Shown: positions 1 to 8,654 of the stretch, piece by piece
Position numbering within the stretch: position 1 is the first letter of the stretch
Layout: each line of letters starts with the position of its first letter
DNA from: 62-47 sp044463945
GTDB lineage: Bacteria; Pseudomonadota; Alphaproteobacteria; Rhizobiales; Xanthobacteraceae
DNA length: 64,000 bases
Assembly: GCA_044463945.1 (NCBI GenBank)
Contig: JBIQLW010000003.1
Span: forward strand, 105,979 to 169,978
Reading direction: 5' to 3'
The notes under the pieces: model-generated
What the model was told of the DNA's origin: nothing
The model's database searches: none
What the model saw: the letters and a program-made list of their open reading frames with translations, nothing else
Translations under genes and position numbers: made by a program

Positions 1-496
1 CGCGGGGCGCGCCCATCCGGGCGCTGAAGAAATCGGCCTCGAAGTCGGAGACGCCGATCAACCGCTCGGCGCGCGCGATCAGGGGCCGCAACAGCGCCTG
101 CTGCGTGCCGCGCACCGCGTTGCGCAGGCGCGAGGAATGGCCGCCGCTGTGAAAGGTCAGGACGAACGGCAGATCGCGGCGCAACGCCGCCGCGAGTCCG
201 ATCGGCACCACGAAGGTGTTGTAGCCCTGGAAATGGATCAGGTCCCAGAACCCGCGGCCGATCGCGGTAAAAATGCCGGGCGCGACGTAGAGATCGCTCC
301 CCTTCGGCCATGCCGGCACGCGCCGCACGCGCATCCCGCTCACCGTCTCCTCGGCCGGCCACTCGCCTGACGGATCGGTGGTGAGTACGTCGACGCTGTA
401 GCCACGCGCCACCAGGCGGGGACCGACTTCCTGAATATGGGTTTCGATGCCGCCCATGAACGGGTGGCAGCGAGCGGCGACCATCAGGATGCGCAT
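1..496 (-). CDS. Glycosyltransferase family 4, N-terminal part (cut by window edge)
   Basis: The reading frame opens with MRILMVAARCHPFMGG and continues with IETHIQEVGPRL, the usual start of a GT-B fold family 4 glycosyltransferase (Rossmann donor/acceptor lobe). HSGGHSSRLR and LIGVSDFEADFF follow, the latter matching the segment that precedes the second lobe. About 165 residues are visible; the donor-binding C-terminal half lies outside the window. It is transcribed in the same direction as the next two genes and sits 33 bp beyond the family 2 glycosyltransferase, so it is probably the distal gene of that operon. Role by family: transfer of a sugar from a nucleotide donor during glycan assembly. 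The sugar specificity cannot be read. Confidence 0.85.
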   Translation of the reverse strand, partial: MRILMVAARCHPFMGGIETHIQEVGPRLVARGYSVDVLTTDPSGEWPAEETVSGMRVRRVPAWPKGSDLYVAPGIFTAIGRGFWDLIHFQGYNTFVVPIGLAAALRRDLPFVLTFHSGGHSSRLRNAVRGTQQALLRPLIARAERLIGVSDFEADFFSARMGAPR

Positions 497-529
497 CGGC
501 CCGTCCCTTCCCGGAGTCGACTGTGCGAT

Positions 530-1327
530 TTATGGATATCCGTAAGACACCAATGAGACCGGAGAGAAAATTCGTTCGCGCAGGATGGTCATGAGAACGC
601 GCCAGCCGTCCCGCAGCGCGTGCAGATTGCTCAACCCGCTGATGCGCGGCGCTTCGAAACTCGCCACCTCGACGATCTTGAGCCGATTCTTCAGGGCGCG
701 GACGTTGATCAGCGTCTCGATCTCGAAACCGTCGCAGTCGCAGTGCAGCGTCTCGACGTGCCGGCTCCAGAACGCCACATAGCCGTAGCAGAGATCGGAG
801 AACGAGCCGCCGTAAAGCAGCCGCACGCCGATGGTCAGCCCCCAGTTGCCGAGCATCCGGATCAGCGACATGTCATCGGTGCCCGCGCCCTGAAGGAAAC
901 GCGAGCCTTTGACCATGTCGGCCCCGGCCATCAGCGCGCCGACGAAGACGATCGCCTCCTCCGGCTCCATCGAGCCGTCGGCATCCAGCATCACGATGAT
1001 GTCGCCGGTCACGGCGCTGAACCCCGCCTGCAAGGCCGCGCCCTTGCCGCGCCGCGGCTCCATCACGATCTTCACGTCCTTGCGCAGACGGCGCGCGACC
1101 GCGACCGTGTCGTCGGTGGAGCGGCCATCGACGATGATGACTTCATGGGCCCAGTCGGGAATGCGCGGCAGCAGCCAGGGCAGGTTCTTGGCCTCGTTGA
1201 GCGTCGGCACGACGAAGCTCACTTTCGGCAGGGCCAGCGACCGCTCCGGCGGACGTGTCAGCGGCATCTGAACCGGCGTCGGCATCGCGCCGACATTGGC
1301 AAGGCTGAGAGGAACAGGAGCGTTCAT
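530..1327 (-). CDS. Glycosyltransferase family 2 (DPM1/GtrB-like)
   Basis: 265 residues. The GT-A signature is clear: VPTLNEAKNL near residue 40, IIVDGRSTDDT, GKGAAL, then the metal-binding LDADGS near residue 114 and KGSRF. This pattern is typical of polyprenyl-phosphate hexose synthases and related family 2 enzymes that work at the inner membrane face. There are no C-terminal membrane helices, so it is the short cytosolic type. The start is taken at MNAPVPL because its ATG overlaps the TGA of the upstream FAD gene (ATGA), a sign of translational coupling; a longer upstream extension would lie inside that gene. Donor and acceptor are unknown. Confidence 0.88.
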   Translation of the reverse strand: MNAPVPLSLANVGAMPTPVQMPLTRPPERSLALPKVSFVVPTLNEAKNLPWLLPRIPDWAHEVIIVDGRSTDDTVAVARRLRKDVKIVMEPRRGKGAALQAGFSAVTGDIIVMLDADGSMEPEEAIVFVGALMAGADMVKGSRFLQGAGTDDMSLIRMLGNWGLTIGVRLLYGGSFSDLCYGYVAFWSRHVETLHCDCDGFEIETLINVRALKNRLKIVEVASFEAPRISGLSNLHALRDGWRVLMTILRERIFSPVSLVSYGYP

Positions 1328-2580
1328 GACGGCACCGTGCTTTCGACAGGTTGAATCGTGGTCGTGGATCGGGCACGCGGCAGCACGGCCGAGAGATAAC
1401 GGACGAGATGCCGTGCCGGGTGATAAGCGCCGTAGACGAAGCGGCACACCGGGCCAAAGCTGTTGGCCGCGGCAGGACCGATGAAATGCAGGCCGGGCAC
1501 CGAGCTTTCGTAATGCGCCGACAAGGCCGGCGCCCGCCCGACCCGGCGGATCCGGTGCGCGAGGCTGGCGTCGAGGAAGCCGAGCCGCGCCAGATCGACG
1601 CTGTATCCGGTCGCGAAGATGACGTGATCGGCCGCGAGCGACTGCCGTGACCTGTCGGCGGCCTCCAGATCGAGCACCACCTCGCCGTGCCTTGCGTCGA
1701 CGCCGCGAAGGCGGCGGCCGAGCGTCACCGGTACCTTGCCGATCACCCGGTCCTTCATGAAAGCGCCGCCCAGCGGGCCGTGCGCGCTGGAATTGGCAAG
1801 CCGTATCCGCAGATCGTCGGCGAGGTGCCGGACCAGTTGCGGATATCTGGCGCAGACGCCTATGGCCCAGCCGTTGCCGATGCCACTCATCGGAGCCGTG
1901 ATCCGTTCGAGTAGCGTGCGCGCGCGGGGCCGGGCCGCGAAATTCAAATGCGGGGCGCGCGCCACAAGCGACACCGAAACGCTCTGCTCATGGAGCAGCG
2001 CCGCCAGATCGGTCGCCGACGCCCCCGCACCGACCACGATTACGGTCTTGCCGTGCAGCGATCCGACAGGACCGTAGGCACTGCTGTGCGAACACAATTC
2101 TGCCGCAAGAGTCCCGGCCTCCGGCGGCAGCCGTCTGAAGGGAAACAGGCCGACCGCCACCACCACGCGGCGCGCATGAACGCTTTCGCCGTCTGCGAAA
2201 CTGGCGCAGAAGCCCGCCGGGCCGGGTTCCAGCGCCGTCACCATCCTTCGCTCGACGTTCGGCACGTAACGTGACTGAAAGGCTTCGCCGTATTCCACGA
2301 ACCGCTCAAGCGGCAACGGCATCAGCACGTCGTGATAAGGCAAGGCGCGTTCGGTGCAGAAATTCCGGATCGTGAATTTCGACTTCGGCTCGGACAGGCT
2401 CATCGCCCACGGATAGGATTTCAGCAACATCCCTTCCGGCATACCGGCCGTCCATGGTCCCATCGGTTCGCCGAAAATTCGGTGCTCGATACCCTGCGCG
2501 CGCAGATGCGCCGCCAGCGACAAGCCGTAAGGGCCAGCTCCAATGATCGCCACGTCTACGGAGCCGCTCGATCTCGCCAT
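1324..2580 (-). CDS. FAD/NAD(P)-dependent oxidoreductase (flavin monooxygenase-like)
   Basis: 418 residues. An N-terminal FAD-binding Rossmann motif (AIIGAGPYG) is followed by a second dinucleotide fold with VVGAGASATD near residue 165 and a FATGYS motif near residue 330. This is the layout of class B flavin monooxygenases and lysine/ornithine N-hydroxylase relatives. The ATG at MARSSG is preferred over the upstream TTG because a GGGAG ribosome site lies 8 bases ahead. It is the first gene of a three-gene operon with two glycosyltransferases, so it may oxidise a lipid, amino or sugar precursor of the glycan; that is inference. The family also includes many uncharacterised oxidoreductases. Confidence 0.8.
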   Translation of the reverse strand: MARSSGSVDVAIIGAGPYGLSLAAHLRAQGIEHRIFGEPMGPWTAGMPEGMLLKSYPWAMSLSEPKSKFTIRNFCTERALPYHDVLMPLPLERFVEYGEAFQSRYVPNVERRMVTALEPGPAGFCASFADGESVHARRVVVAVGLFPFRRLPPEAGTLAAELCSHSSAYGPVGSLHGKTVIVVGAGASATDLAALLHEQSVSVSLVARAPHLNFAARPRARTLLERITAPMSGIGNGWAIGVCARYPQLVRHLADDLRIRLANSSAHGPLGGAFMKDRVIGKVPVTLGRRLRGVDARHGEVVLDLEAADRSRQSLAADHVIFATGYSVDLARLGFLDASLAHRIRRVGRAPALSAHYESSVPGLHFIGPAAANSFGPVCRFVYGAYHPARHLVRYLSAVLPRARSTTTIQPVESTVPS

Positions 2581-3046
2581 ATGCAAACTCCCGCATACAG
2601 ATGAAAATGATCGGAGAAGAATGCTTCAATGGATGTTCTGCTGTCTGGTTTTGTACTTGGTTGTTGGTACTTGGTCCGGCGGAATGCGTCGCGAACCTTA
2701 CTCGTCCGCGAATGAAGCATCCCGGATGCGGCGCGACATGGGAAGCACGATGGGTAGGTAGCTCCTCGGAGGTAGCAGCGCCGGCGCTTTCATCACTGTC
2801 TCGATGTCGCGAGCCAGGATCGCTACATCGATGATCATTTGCGGCACCATGTCAGGCCGACGCATATACAAGTCACATCCGCCGTACCATCGCCAGCATC
2901 AGCCAAGAACTTCGCGCGCCGCCGCAAGCCCGATCGAAGCCGGCGGTCCCCCGATGATTCCGAAAGAGGTAAGGCTTGCGAGCCGACCCGGCGGAGTAAC
3001 CCTTCTAGCAACTTTCCTTTCGACGGCTCGCCGCCGAAGCTCGGTC
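2581..3046. other. Divergent intergenic region with one repeated promoter element
   Basis: This 466-bp gap separates the leftward FAD-oxidoreductase operon from the rightward acyltransferase gene. Apart from the 25-bp element listed separately, I see no RNA gene, no strong inverted repeat and no convincing protein. A near-consensus sigma-70 promoter was not recognised. Confidence 0.5.
2993..3017 (+). promoter_or_regulatory. Repeated 25-bp promoter element, copy A
   Basis: Begins GGAGTAACCCTTC and ends ACTTTCC. It aligns without gaps to copies B (6046) and C (8600); consensus GgaGTAaCCCcTC then tgtGCcgtTtcc. In all three cases an ATG follows 54 or 55 bp after the first base of the element. 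Here that ATG begins a 34-codon leader reading frame rather than the acyltransferase itself. It is probably a transcription-factor or alternative sigma-factor site; the factor is unknown. Confidence 0.5.
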
Positions 3047-3151
3047 ATGGCGGTGCAGCGCCTGCGCGATGCGAGCGCGCCCCTCTCAACCTCAGCCGCA
3101 CGAATGTCAGATCGCGAGGTCGCAGTAAACCGAACGCAAGGATGCTCCTGA
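3047..3151 (+). CDS. Putative 34-residue leader peptide coupled to the acyltransferase gene
   Basis: A short frame starting MAVQRLRDAS and ending TQGCS. Two things support translation. Its TGA overlaps the ATG of the acyltransferase gene (TGATG). Its ATG sits at the same distance behind the repeated promoter element as the true starts at 6101 and 8655, whose products begin MDVSWQR and MKVNWQR; this one also has a QR pair close to its start. No ribosome site is obvious. It could equally be an untranslated leader or a decayed start of a longer gene. Confidence 0.35.
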   Translation: MAVQRLRDASAPLSTSAARMSDREVAVNRTQGCS

Positions 3152-4356
3152 TGCCGTCAACATCGGTCACCAGTTCCGCGATCCATGATTTGCGACCGGC
3201 GGCGGTGCGCGCGGTGCCGATTCACCCGGTGCCACGTCACGGCGCCGCCATCGATGTCACCGTGGAGCCCATGCAGGACCTCGTCGGCCTTGAGACAGCC
3301 TGGAACGATCTCGCGGCGCGGACGGCGCACTCGTTCTATCTGTCCTGGCTCTGGATCGAAACCTGGCTGCGGCATCTTCCGAAGGGGGCCGAGCCTCACG
3401 TTGTGGTCGCACGCGCGTCCAGCCGGGTCGTCGGTCTGGCGATCATTTGCCCGCGCAGGGCATGGCGGCTCGCGCCGCGGGCGCGAATGCGCTGGTTGCT
3501 TCATGAGACGGGCGACGCACATTTCGACCGCCTGTTTATCGAACACAACGGCATCCTCGCGGAGCCGTTTCCAGCGGATGCCGTTACTATCGCATGTCTT
3601 GAAGCCGCATTGCGTCGCCTGCGCCATGCCGACGAACTCGTGCTGTCGGGCATCGGCCCGGATGTCGAACTGGCTGCCCGCCGCGCCGCTGAAGCTGCCG
3701 GCCTTACGACGGAAGTGAGAGTTGCGGATGTGGCGCCCTGGGTCGATTTCGCCGAAGTCCGCCGCAAGGGGGGAAGCTATCGTGCCGCCCTGGGCCGCAA
3801 CACCCGGCAGGCCGTGAGCCGTGCTATTCGGCTTTACGAACAGCGCGGCCCCGTCACGCACCGGGTCATGGAAACCACCTCGGACGCCATCGCCGCCTTC
3901 GACCAACTGATCGGCTTTCACCGGGAGCGATGGGGACGCAAGGGTCCGTTCGCGAATCCCGGCTTCTGCGCGTTTCATGAGGAGTTGATCGCGCGCGGAG
4001 TCCCCGCCGGCGCCGTCCGCATCTCACGGGCGCTGGCGGGCGATCAGACCATCGGCGTCCTGTATCACTTCGTGCATCAGGACCATGTACTGAACTACCA
4101 GAGCGGCTTTTTCTACGAGAGCGATGCCCGGCTCAAACCCGGACTCGTCAGTCATGTCCTGTCCATCGAGGACAGTTTCGCGCGCGGCGAGCGCGGCTAT
4201 GATTTTCTCGCGGGTCCTGCCGGGCACAAGTCGCGTCTCGCTAACGCCGAGCGGCCGATGACATGGCTTACGATCGGCAGGGACAGTGCGGAGCGCCGCA
4301 TCGAGACGCACATCCGACACACGAGGCAAAAGCTCAGAGCCATGGTGACGCGCTGA
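3151..4356 (+). CDS. FemAB/BioF2-like GNAT-fold acyltransferase
   Basis: 401 residues starting MPSTSVTS. The ATG is preferred to the one 9 bases upstream because the AAGG ribosome site is then correctly spaced. After about 40 variable residues comes WNDLAARTAHSFYLSWLWIE, then a C-terminal GNAT-like half with FHRERWGRKG, IGVLYHFVHQ, NYQSGFF and GYDFLAGPAGHKSRLA. This matches the BioF2-like acetyltransferases common in rhizobial polysaccharide clusters. Family role: N- or O-acylation of a sugar or peptide from acyl-CoA or acyl-ACP. It converges on the propeller-protein gene with 18 bp between stops. A second, more divergent relative lies at 6101, so two different acylations may occur on one glycan. 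Confidence 0.78.
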   Translation: MPSTSVTSSAIHDLRPAAVRAVPIHPVPRHGAAIDVTVEPMQDLVGLETAWNDLAARTAHSFYLSWLWIETWLRHLPKGAEPHVVVARASSRVVGLAIICPRRAWRLAPRARMRWLLHETGDAHFDRLFIEHNGILAEPFPADAVTIACLEAALRRLRHADELVLSGIGPDVELAARRAAEAAGLTTEVRVADVAPWVDFAEVRRKGGSYRAALGRNTRQAVSRAIRLYEQRGPVTHRVMETTSDAIAAFDQLIGFHRERWGRKGPFANPGFCAFHEELIARGVPAGAVRISRALAGDQTIGVLYHFVHQDHVLNYQSGFFYESDARLKPGLVSHVLSIEDSFARGERGYDFLAGPAGHKSRLANAERPMTWLTIGRDSAERRIETHIRHTRQKLRAMVTR

Positions 4357-4374
4357 CGCCGCAGGCGCCGGCGC

Positions 4375-5946
4375 TCAGGATCGCGCCGCCAGTCCGACAT
4401 CAAGGCCGGCCGCGCGCGATTGTCCGAATGCGCCGGGGCTTCGCGCCTCTGGCGCGATCGGCGCATAAGACACCACGGCCTCCCGCACGTTCCGAACCTC
4501 ACCGAACAGATCGACCACTTCGAGGCCCTCGCAGCGGTTGTAGGTATGACACCCGAACAAGCCGGACTCGATGCGCCCGACCGGCGTCTGCGCGAATGTG
4601 GAAGCATCGATCGCATCGACCCGGCAGAAGGTCACCGCATCGCCATAGCCGCGCGAACAGTCTTGCGCCGGGCGGAGCAGACGCCCATCCCGTCGGATCA
4701 GCGCGCCGGCGGGGCGGCTCAACCTGGCATCGATCAGCGTGGGCCTCGTGGCGTGAGGTGTCCATGCGCCCGTCAGGCTGTCCGCATGATAGAGATCGAT
4801 GATGTCCCATGACGAGGACTTCCATAGTCTGGGAGATACGAAAAACCAGAAACCGTTCTCGTGCGGCAGTGGGGTGACATCGTAACCCTCGATGCCCTCG
4901 ATCAGGCAGGTTTCGCGCTCCCACCGATATGGAAATGAAACGGCGCGGTAGAGACTGACGTTCCGGGCGCTGCCCGATTCAGGGATCATCCAGATCTCTC
5001 CATCATGCGCGAACACGAACGGATAGGAGAGATGATGAGGCTCCTCCAGAACGATCCGGGGCGCACTGGCGCAACCGTTGCGGTCCACCGTGACGACCGC
5101 GATACATCCCCGGTTCTTCGCGTAGAGATACTGTTCGGCGAAAATGAAATCCTGCCCTTGGTGCCGGAACGGAAACGGATCGGCTAGGTAGCCGGCAGGT
5201 CCGCCGGACAGAACCCGAAACTCGGCTTCTCGCTTGTCGAGCAGGCTCGCCGACTGATCGAAACGCCAGCCGATCGCCCAGACCCGGTCGCCTCTCGCTA
5301 ACTTGGTCAGCAACCTGACCATCTTCGTTGCGAAAGTCGCGGCCGCGGCCATGAAGGCCGACGCCGCGGCAAACGAATGTGTCGCCGGCTTCGGGCGGAA
5401 AGCGCCGCGGACGTCCCGGCAACCGGTTTCTTCCCGCAGCGCTTTGAGGATCAATGCCACGGCGCAGGAGAGCGCGCCGTCGAGGCTTGCCGTAAACACG
5501 CCGCGATCCGCGCTGGCGGGACGCGCCGTCCATGGACGCGATGGCCGCACGGTATCATGCAGATCAACTGACAGCTCCTGATCGTTCGCCAAAGCCGCCA
5601 TCACGCCGATCTCGCCGGGCACGCCGTTGAAGAACGGCGTCAGCACGCGCTGTCCTGTCCGTGGCCCCCCTTCCCCGCTCATGTCGATCACCACGTCCGC
5701 GTATTCGGCGTGCTGCGGCGGCAGCGCAAGCAGCGCCGCCTCGCTGCAATCCATCGCGCCATGACCGCGAAAGCCGTAAGCCAGGCGCTCCAGTTCAAAC
5801 AGCAACCGGCTGCCCGGCGGCAACGGCCGGTGCTGCGCCGCTAATGAGCGCGATATCTGATGATCGGGCATTTCAGCGAGCGCTTCCGCCAGCCACAGGT
5901 GCCAGCGCAGAAGCCGGGACGGATCCAGGTGCAAGCAGATCTTCAT
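4375..5946 (-). CDS. Two-domain protein with GINT1-like (glucosamine inositolphosphorylceramide transferase) beta-propeller
   Basis: 523 residues. The N-terminal 200 residues (starting MKICLHLDPSRLLRWH) resemble the formyltransferase-like domain often found in front of this family. From about residue 215 there is a five-bladed propeller-like region: AGYLADPFPF, FIFAEQYLYAKNRG, HHLSYPFVFAHDGEIWMIPE, then DIIDLYHADSLTGAW and SRPAGALIRRDGRLLRPAQDCSRGYG. This repeat style is shared with GH43-like propellers and with the plant sphingolipid glycosyltransferase GINT1. Bacterial members usually sit in polysaccharide clusters and their activity is not established to my knowledge. It is divergent from the acyltransferase at 6101, sharing the promoter region with element B. 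Confidence 0.7.
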   Translation of the reverse strand: MKICLHLDPSRLLRWHLWLAEALAEMPDHQISRSLAAQHRPLPPGSRLLFELERLAYGFRGHGAMDCSEAALLALPPQHAEYADVVIDMSGEGGPRTGQRVLTPFFNGVPGEIGVMAALANDQELSVDLHDTVRPSRPWTARPASADRGVFTASLDGALSCAVALILKALREETGCRDVRGAFRPKPATHSFAAASAFMAAAATFATKMVRLLTKLARGDRVWAIGWRFDQSASLLDKREAEFRVLSGGPAGYLADPFPFRHQGQDFIFAEQYLYAKNRGCIAVVTVDRNGCASAPRIVLEEPHHLSYPFVFAHDGEIWMIPESGSARNVSLYRAVSFPYRWERETCLIEGIEGYDVTPLPHENGFWFFVSPRLWKSSSWDIIDLYHADSLTGAWTPHATRPTLIDARLSRPAGALIRRDGRLLRPAQDCSRGYGDAVTFCRVDAIDASTFAQTPVGRIESGLFGCHTYNRCEGLEVVDLFGEVRNVREAVVSYAPIAPEARSPGAFGQSRAAGLDVGLAARS

Positions 5947-6045
5947 TCTCGGTGCCCCCTTCCCATAGGCGGGACCGATACTGGAGCAATCGAAACGCGC
6001 CCACCACTACTCTAAAGGGAGCGGCGATGGGATGCGATGCCGGAC

Positions 6046-6070
6046 GAGGTAACCCCTCTGTGCCGTTTCC
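6046..6070 (+). promoter_or_regulatory. Repeated 25-bp promoter element, copy B
   Basis: Begins GAGGTAACCCCTC and ends CCGTTTCC. The first base is 55 bp before the ATG of the acyltransferase gene. That spacing is identical to copy C before the GH5 gene, and the last 13 bp before the ATG and the first 15-20 coding bases are also conserved between the two loci. Confidence 0.55.
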
Positions 6071-6100
6071 ATCCGGCATCCGCCGTAGTCAGGTGGGCCG

Positions 6101-7246
6101 ATGGATGTGAGCTGGCAGCGGTCGAACAACCGGTCGATCTCGGCGGACGTCAGCGCACCGGGACCTGCTCTCGTTGCGGCCTGGAACGATCTCGCCGCGC
6201 GGCTCGATGCCAACGTGTTCATGCACCCCGCCGCGCTGCTTGCGGCGACCGAGACCGGCTTCGCCACCATTCACGTGCTGCTGGCATGGGATGAGGAGAC
6301 GAACCCGCGCCGCCCTGTCGGTTTCTGGGCCCTGCGGGAACGACGCGATCGACCGCTGATGCCGGCCTATCTGGAAGCGCTTCCCTACAACTATGCTTTC
6401 ACCTCGAACGCGGTGATCGACGGCGCCTTCACCGACGACATCGTCGCGGCCTTCTTCGATGCCATCCGGCGCGACGCGCGCCTGCCCAAGATGATCCGCC
6501 TGCGTTCCTTCGAAGCCGATCCGGTCGTCTATCCGGCGATGCTTCAGCATCTGGCGGACACCGGCTGCTACCGGGAGCTCTTTCGCGCCGAACGGCCGTT
6601 CGCGGACCGCACCTTCGCGAGCAGGAAATCAGGTTCGAGCCGCAAGAAACTGCGGCAGCTTGCGGCGGTGGGTGCTGTGGAAGTCGTCAACGAGCGGACG
6701 CCGACGAGCGCGGAGGCCGCGTTCGAGATCTTTCTGCAACTGGAAGCGGCGAGTTGGAAGGGCAGAGAAGGAACGGCGTTGCTGTGCGATGTCAATGATG
6801 CCCGCTTCTGTCGCCGGCTGATCCGGAATCTCGCCGCATGTGGCCTGGCTTCCGTCGCGTTGCTGTGCGTGGACGGCGACGCGATCGCAGCGCAGGTTCT
6901 GCTTTACAGCGGTCAGCGCGCCTACACATGGAAGACCGCGTTCAAGTCGTCATTCGCACGCTTCTCACCGGGAGTCCTGGTGGTCGATCAAGCGGCGCGA
7001 CGTCTGCTCGAATCCGGACAGGTCACAACCATCGATTCCTGCTCCGCTCCCGGCGGCTTCATGGGACAGTTATTCATCGACCGAAGAATCTTCGTCGATG
7101 CGTTGATCGACGTTCGCCGGCGCAACGCGCTGGTCTTTGCGCTGGAAGCGGCTCAACATCAGGGTTGCGAACTGCTGCGCCACGCGCGAAGCCGCATGCG
7201 GCACTTGTTCACCTCGCGTCGCGGCGTTCGCCGCGCTGACGTCTGA
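6101..7246 (+). CDS. FemAB/BioF2-like GNAT-fold acyltransferase, second copy
   Basis: 381 residues beginning MDVSWQRSNN. It has the same overall plan as the protein at 3151: WNDLAARLDANVFMHP near the N-terminus, a basic SGSSRKKLRQL segment mid-protein, LQLEAASWKG, then a GNAT-like C-half with VALLCVDGDAIAAQVLLY, YTWKTAFKSSFARFSPG and TIDSCSAPGGFMG. Similarity to the first copy is family-level, not a recent duplication. It probably acylates a glycan or glycolipid using an acyl thioester. The start fits the conserved leader spacing seen at 8655. It ends 9 bp from the convergent FAD-monooxygenase gene. Confidence 0.78.
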   Translation: MDVSWQRSNNRSISADVSAPGPALVAAWNDLAARLDANVFMHPAALLAATETGFATIHVLLAWDEETNPRRPVGFWALRERRDRPLMPAYLEALPYNYAFTSNAVIDGAFTDDIVAAFFDAIRRDARLPKMIRLRSFEADPVVYPAMLQHLADTGCYRELFRAERPFADRTFASRKSGSSRKKLRQLAAVGAVEVVNERTPTSAEAAFEIFLQLEAASWKGREGTALLCDVNDARFCRRLIRNLAACGLASVALLCVDGDAIAAQVLLYSGQRAYTWKTAFKSSFARFSPGVLVVDQAARRLLESGQVTTIDSCSAPGGFMGQLFIDRRIFVDALIDVRRRNALVFALEAAQHQGCELLRHARSRMRHLFTSRRGVRRADV

Positions 7247-7255
7247 CCAACAATC

Positions 7256-8476
7256 CTAGGCGCGATTGCCGAGGCTCCGCAGGCGCCGCGCCCATGTTTC
7301 GGATGCGACCTGATCCGCGATGGCGACCATGCCGAGACGGCGCGCTGCGCCGATCGCGGCGCGAATGATAAAGCGCAGATCGCGCTGCAAACGCCAGTTG
7401 AACCCGTCGTCGATCGATATCGCGCGCAACCGGTAGGCGAACGACGCGGACGCGTCGTCGTAGCTGCGCTTGACGGGATCGTCATAGAACCGGGCGATCT
7501 TGTCGGCCGCCATGCCGGGACTCGCGAGCCAGTTCGGGATATGGACGTTGCACAGCCGTTCGACGTCGGTGAAAACCTTTCCCGTGCCGGTCCCGGCCGC
7601 AGGGCACGAAGTCGCAAACGCATCGCCGATCAGAACCACGCCGGCCTGCCGATGACCCTCGCTGACATAGAGGTCCGCTGGCCTGACTTTCACCGGGCCG
7701 ATCACTTCGATATCTCCGGTGATGCGCCGCAGGTTGGGCATTAGCGCGAACAGGCTTCGCTCGGAATCGCGGCGGATGTCGCGCAGCCACGGATCGTCCA
7801 TGGTTCGATAAACCATCAGGTTCGCCCGCATCGCCGCCCGGATGGGAAACAGCGTGAGATAAGCCATCCGGTCGGCGGTTCGCTCGGGATAATAGGTCAG
7901 GGCTCCAAAATCGAACGCCCCGCCATGGCGCGGCTTGAGATCGAAAGCGATGGTGATCGAATGGCACGGGCTGGTCACAACGCGCTCGATGCCGACCTGA
8001 TCCTTCAGCGCGACGCTCAGCCCGTGGGCCAGCACGACAAGACGCGCGGAGACGACATCGCCATTCGACAGCGAAAGCTGCTGACGATCGGCGCTGGTGG
8101 AGAGGCCGACCGCCTTTGCCGTCACGCGGGAAACTTGTGGCGAAATGGCGGCACGCATCGCGTTGACAAGATCGTCATAAAGGATGCCGTGCTGGCCTCC
8201 CGGACGCTTGTCGACCAGGCGTCCGAAACGCGCGATCCAGGCTTTGCCGTCATGCGTGTCGCCGTCGAAGGTGGCGGCCGGCAGGATCGCATCGGCAAGG
8301 CCGGTCTTGCACAGGATCGCAACCTGCCCGCCATCGAGCTTTTCGCAGCGCAGGTCCGGCGGATAGACCGGATGAGGATCGATCAGCAGCGTCCGGATGC
8401 CCGCGCGCCCCAGCATGGCCGCCGCCGCCGATCCCGCAAGCCCACCGCCAACGATCGCGACATCGGTATCCGTCAT
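7256..8476 (-). CDS. FAD-dependent monooxygenase/reductase (UbiH/geranylgeranyl-reductase-like)
   Basis: 406 residues. The FAD-binding GGGLAGSAAA motif lies at residues 9-18, the family RCEKLDGGQ segment near residue 44, the central LVVLAHGLS motif and the second FAD motif VLIGDAFATSCPAAGTG near residue 290, the usual GD motif of the p-hydroxybenzoate hydroxylase fold. No signal peptide or membrane helix is present. It is divergent from the GH5 gene and convergent with the acyltransferase, inside the glycan cluster; it may hydroxylate or reduce a lipid carrier or a glycan lipid. That role is inference from neighbours only. Confidence 0.8.
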   Translation of the reverse strand: MTDTDVAIVGGGLAGSAAAAMLGRAGIRTLLIDPHPVYPPDLRCEKLDGGQVAILCKTGLADAILPAATFDGDTHDGKAWIARFGRLVDKRPGGQHGILYDDLVNAMRAAISPQVSRVTAKAVGLSTSADRQQLSLSNGDVVSARLVVLAHGLSVALKDQVGIERVVTSPCHSITIAFDLKPRHGGAFDFGALTYYPERTADRMAYLTLFPIRAAMRANLMVYRTMDDPWLRDIRRDSERSLFALMPNLRRITGDIEVIGPVKVRPADLYVSEGHRQAGVVLIGDAFATSCPAAGTGTGKVFTDVERLCNVHIPNWLASPGMAADKIARFYDDPVKRSYDDASASFAYRLRAISIDDGFNWRLQRDLRFIIRAAIGAARRLGMVAIADQVASETWARRLRSLGNRA

Positions 8477-8599
8477 GGTGCGCCTCGGGGCTGGCTGGTT
8501 AAGTCACGGCCTGCCGGGACCATGCAGGCAACCGCACCTTGCTGATACTGAAGCCGGGCGCCCGCGCCAATCACCCTGAAGGAGACAATGCTGCGAAAG

Positions 8600-8624
8600 G
8601 GAGTACCCCCTCGGTGCCGTTGCG
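8600..8624 (+). promoter_or_regulatory. Repeated 25-bp promoter element, copy C
   Basis: Begins GGAGTACCCCCTC and ends GCCGTTGCG. The first base is 55 bp before the ATG of the GH5 gene, the same spacing as copy B. See copies at 2993 and 6046. Confidence 0.55.
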
Positions 8625-8654
8625 CATGGCGGGCGGAGACGGTCATCTGTGGCG

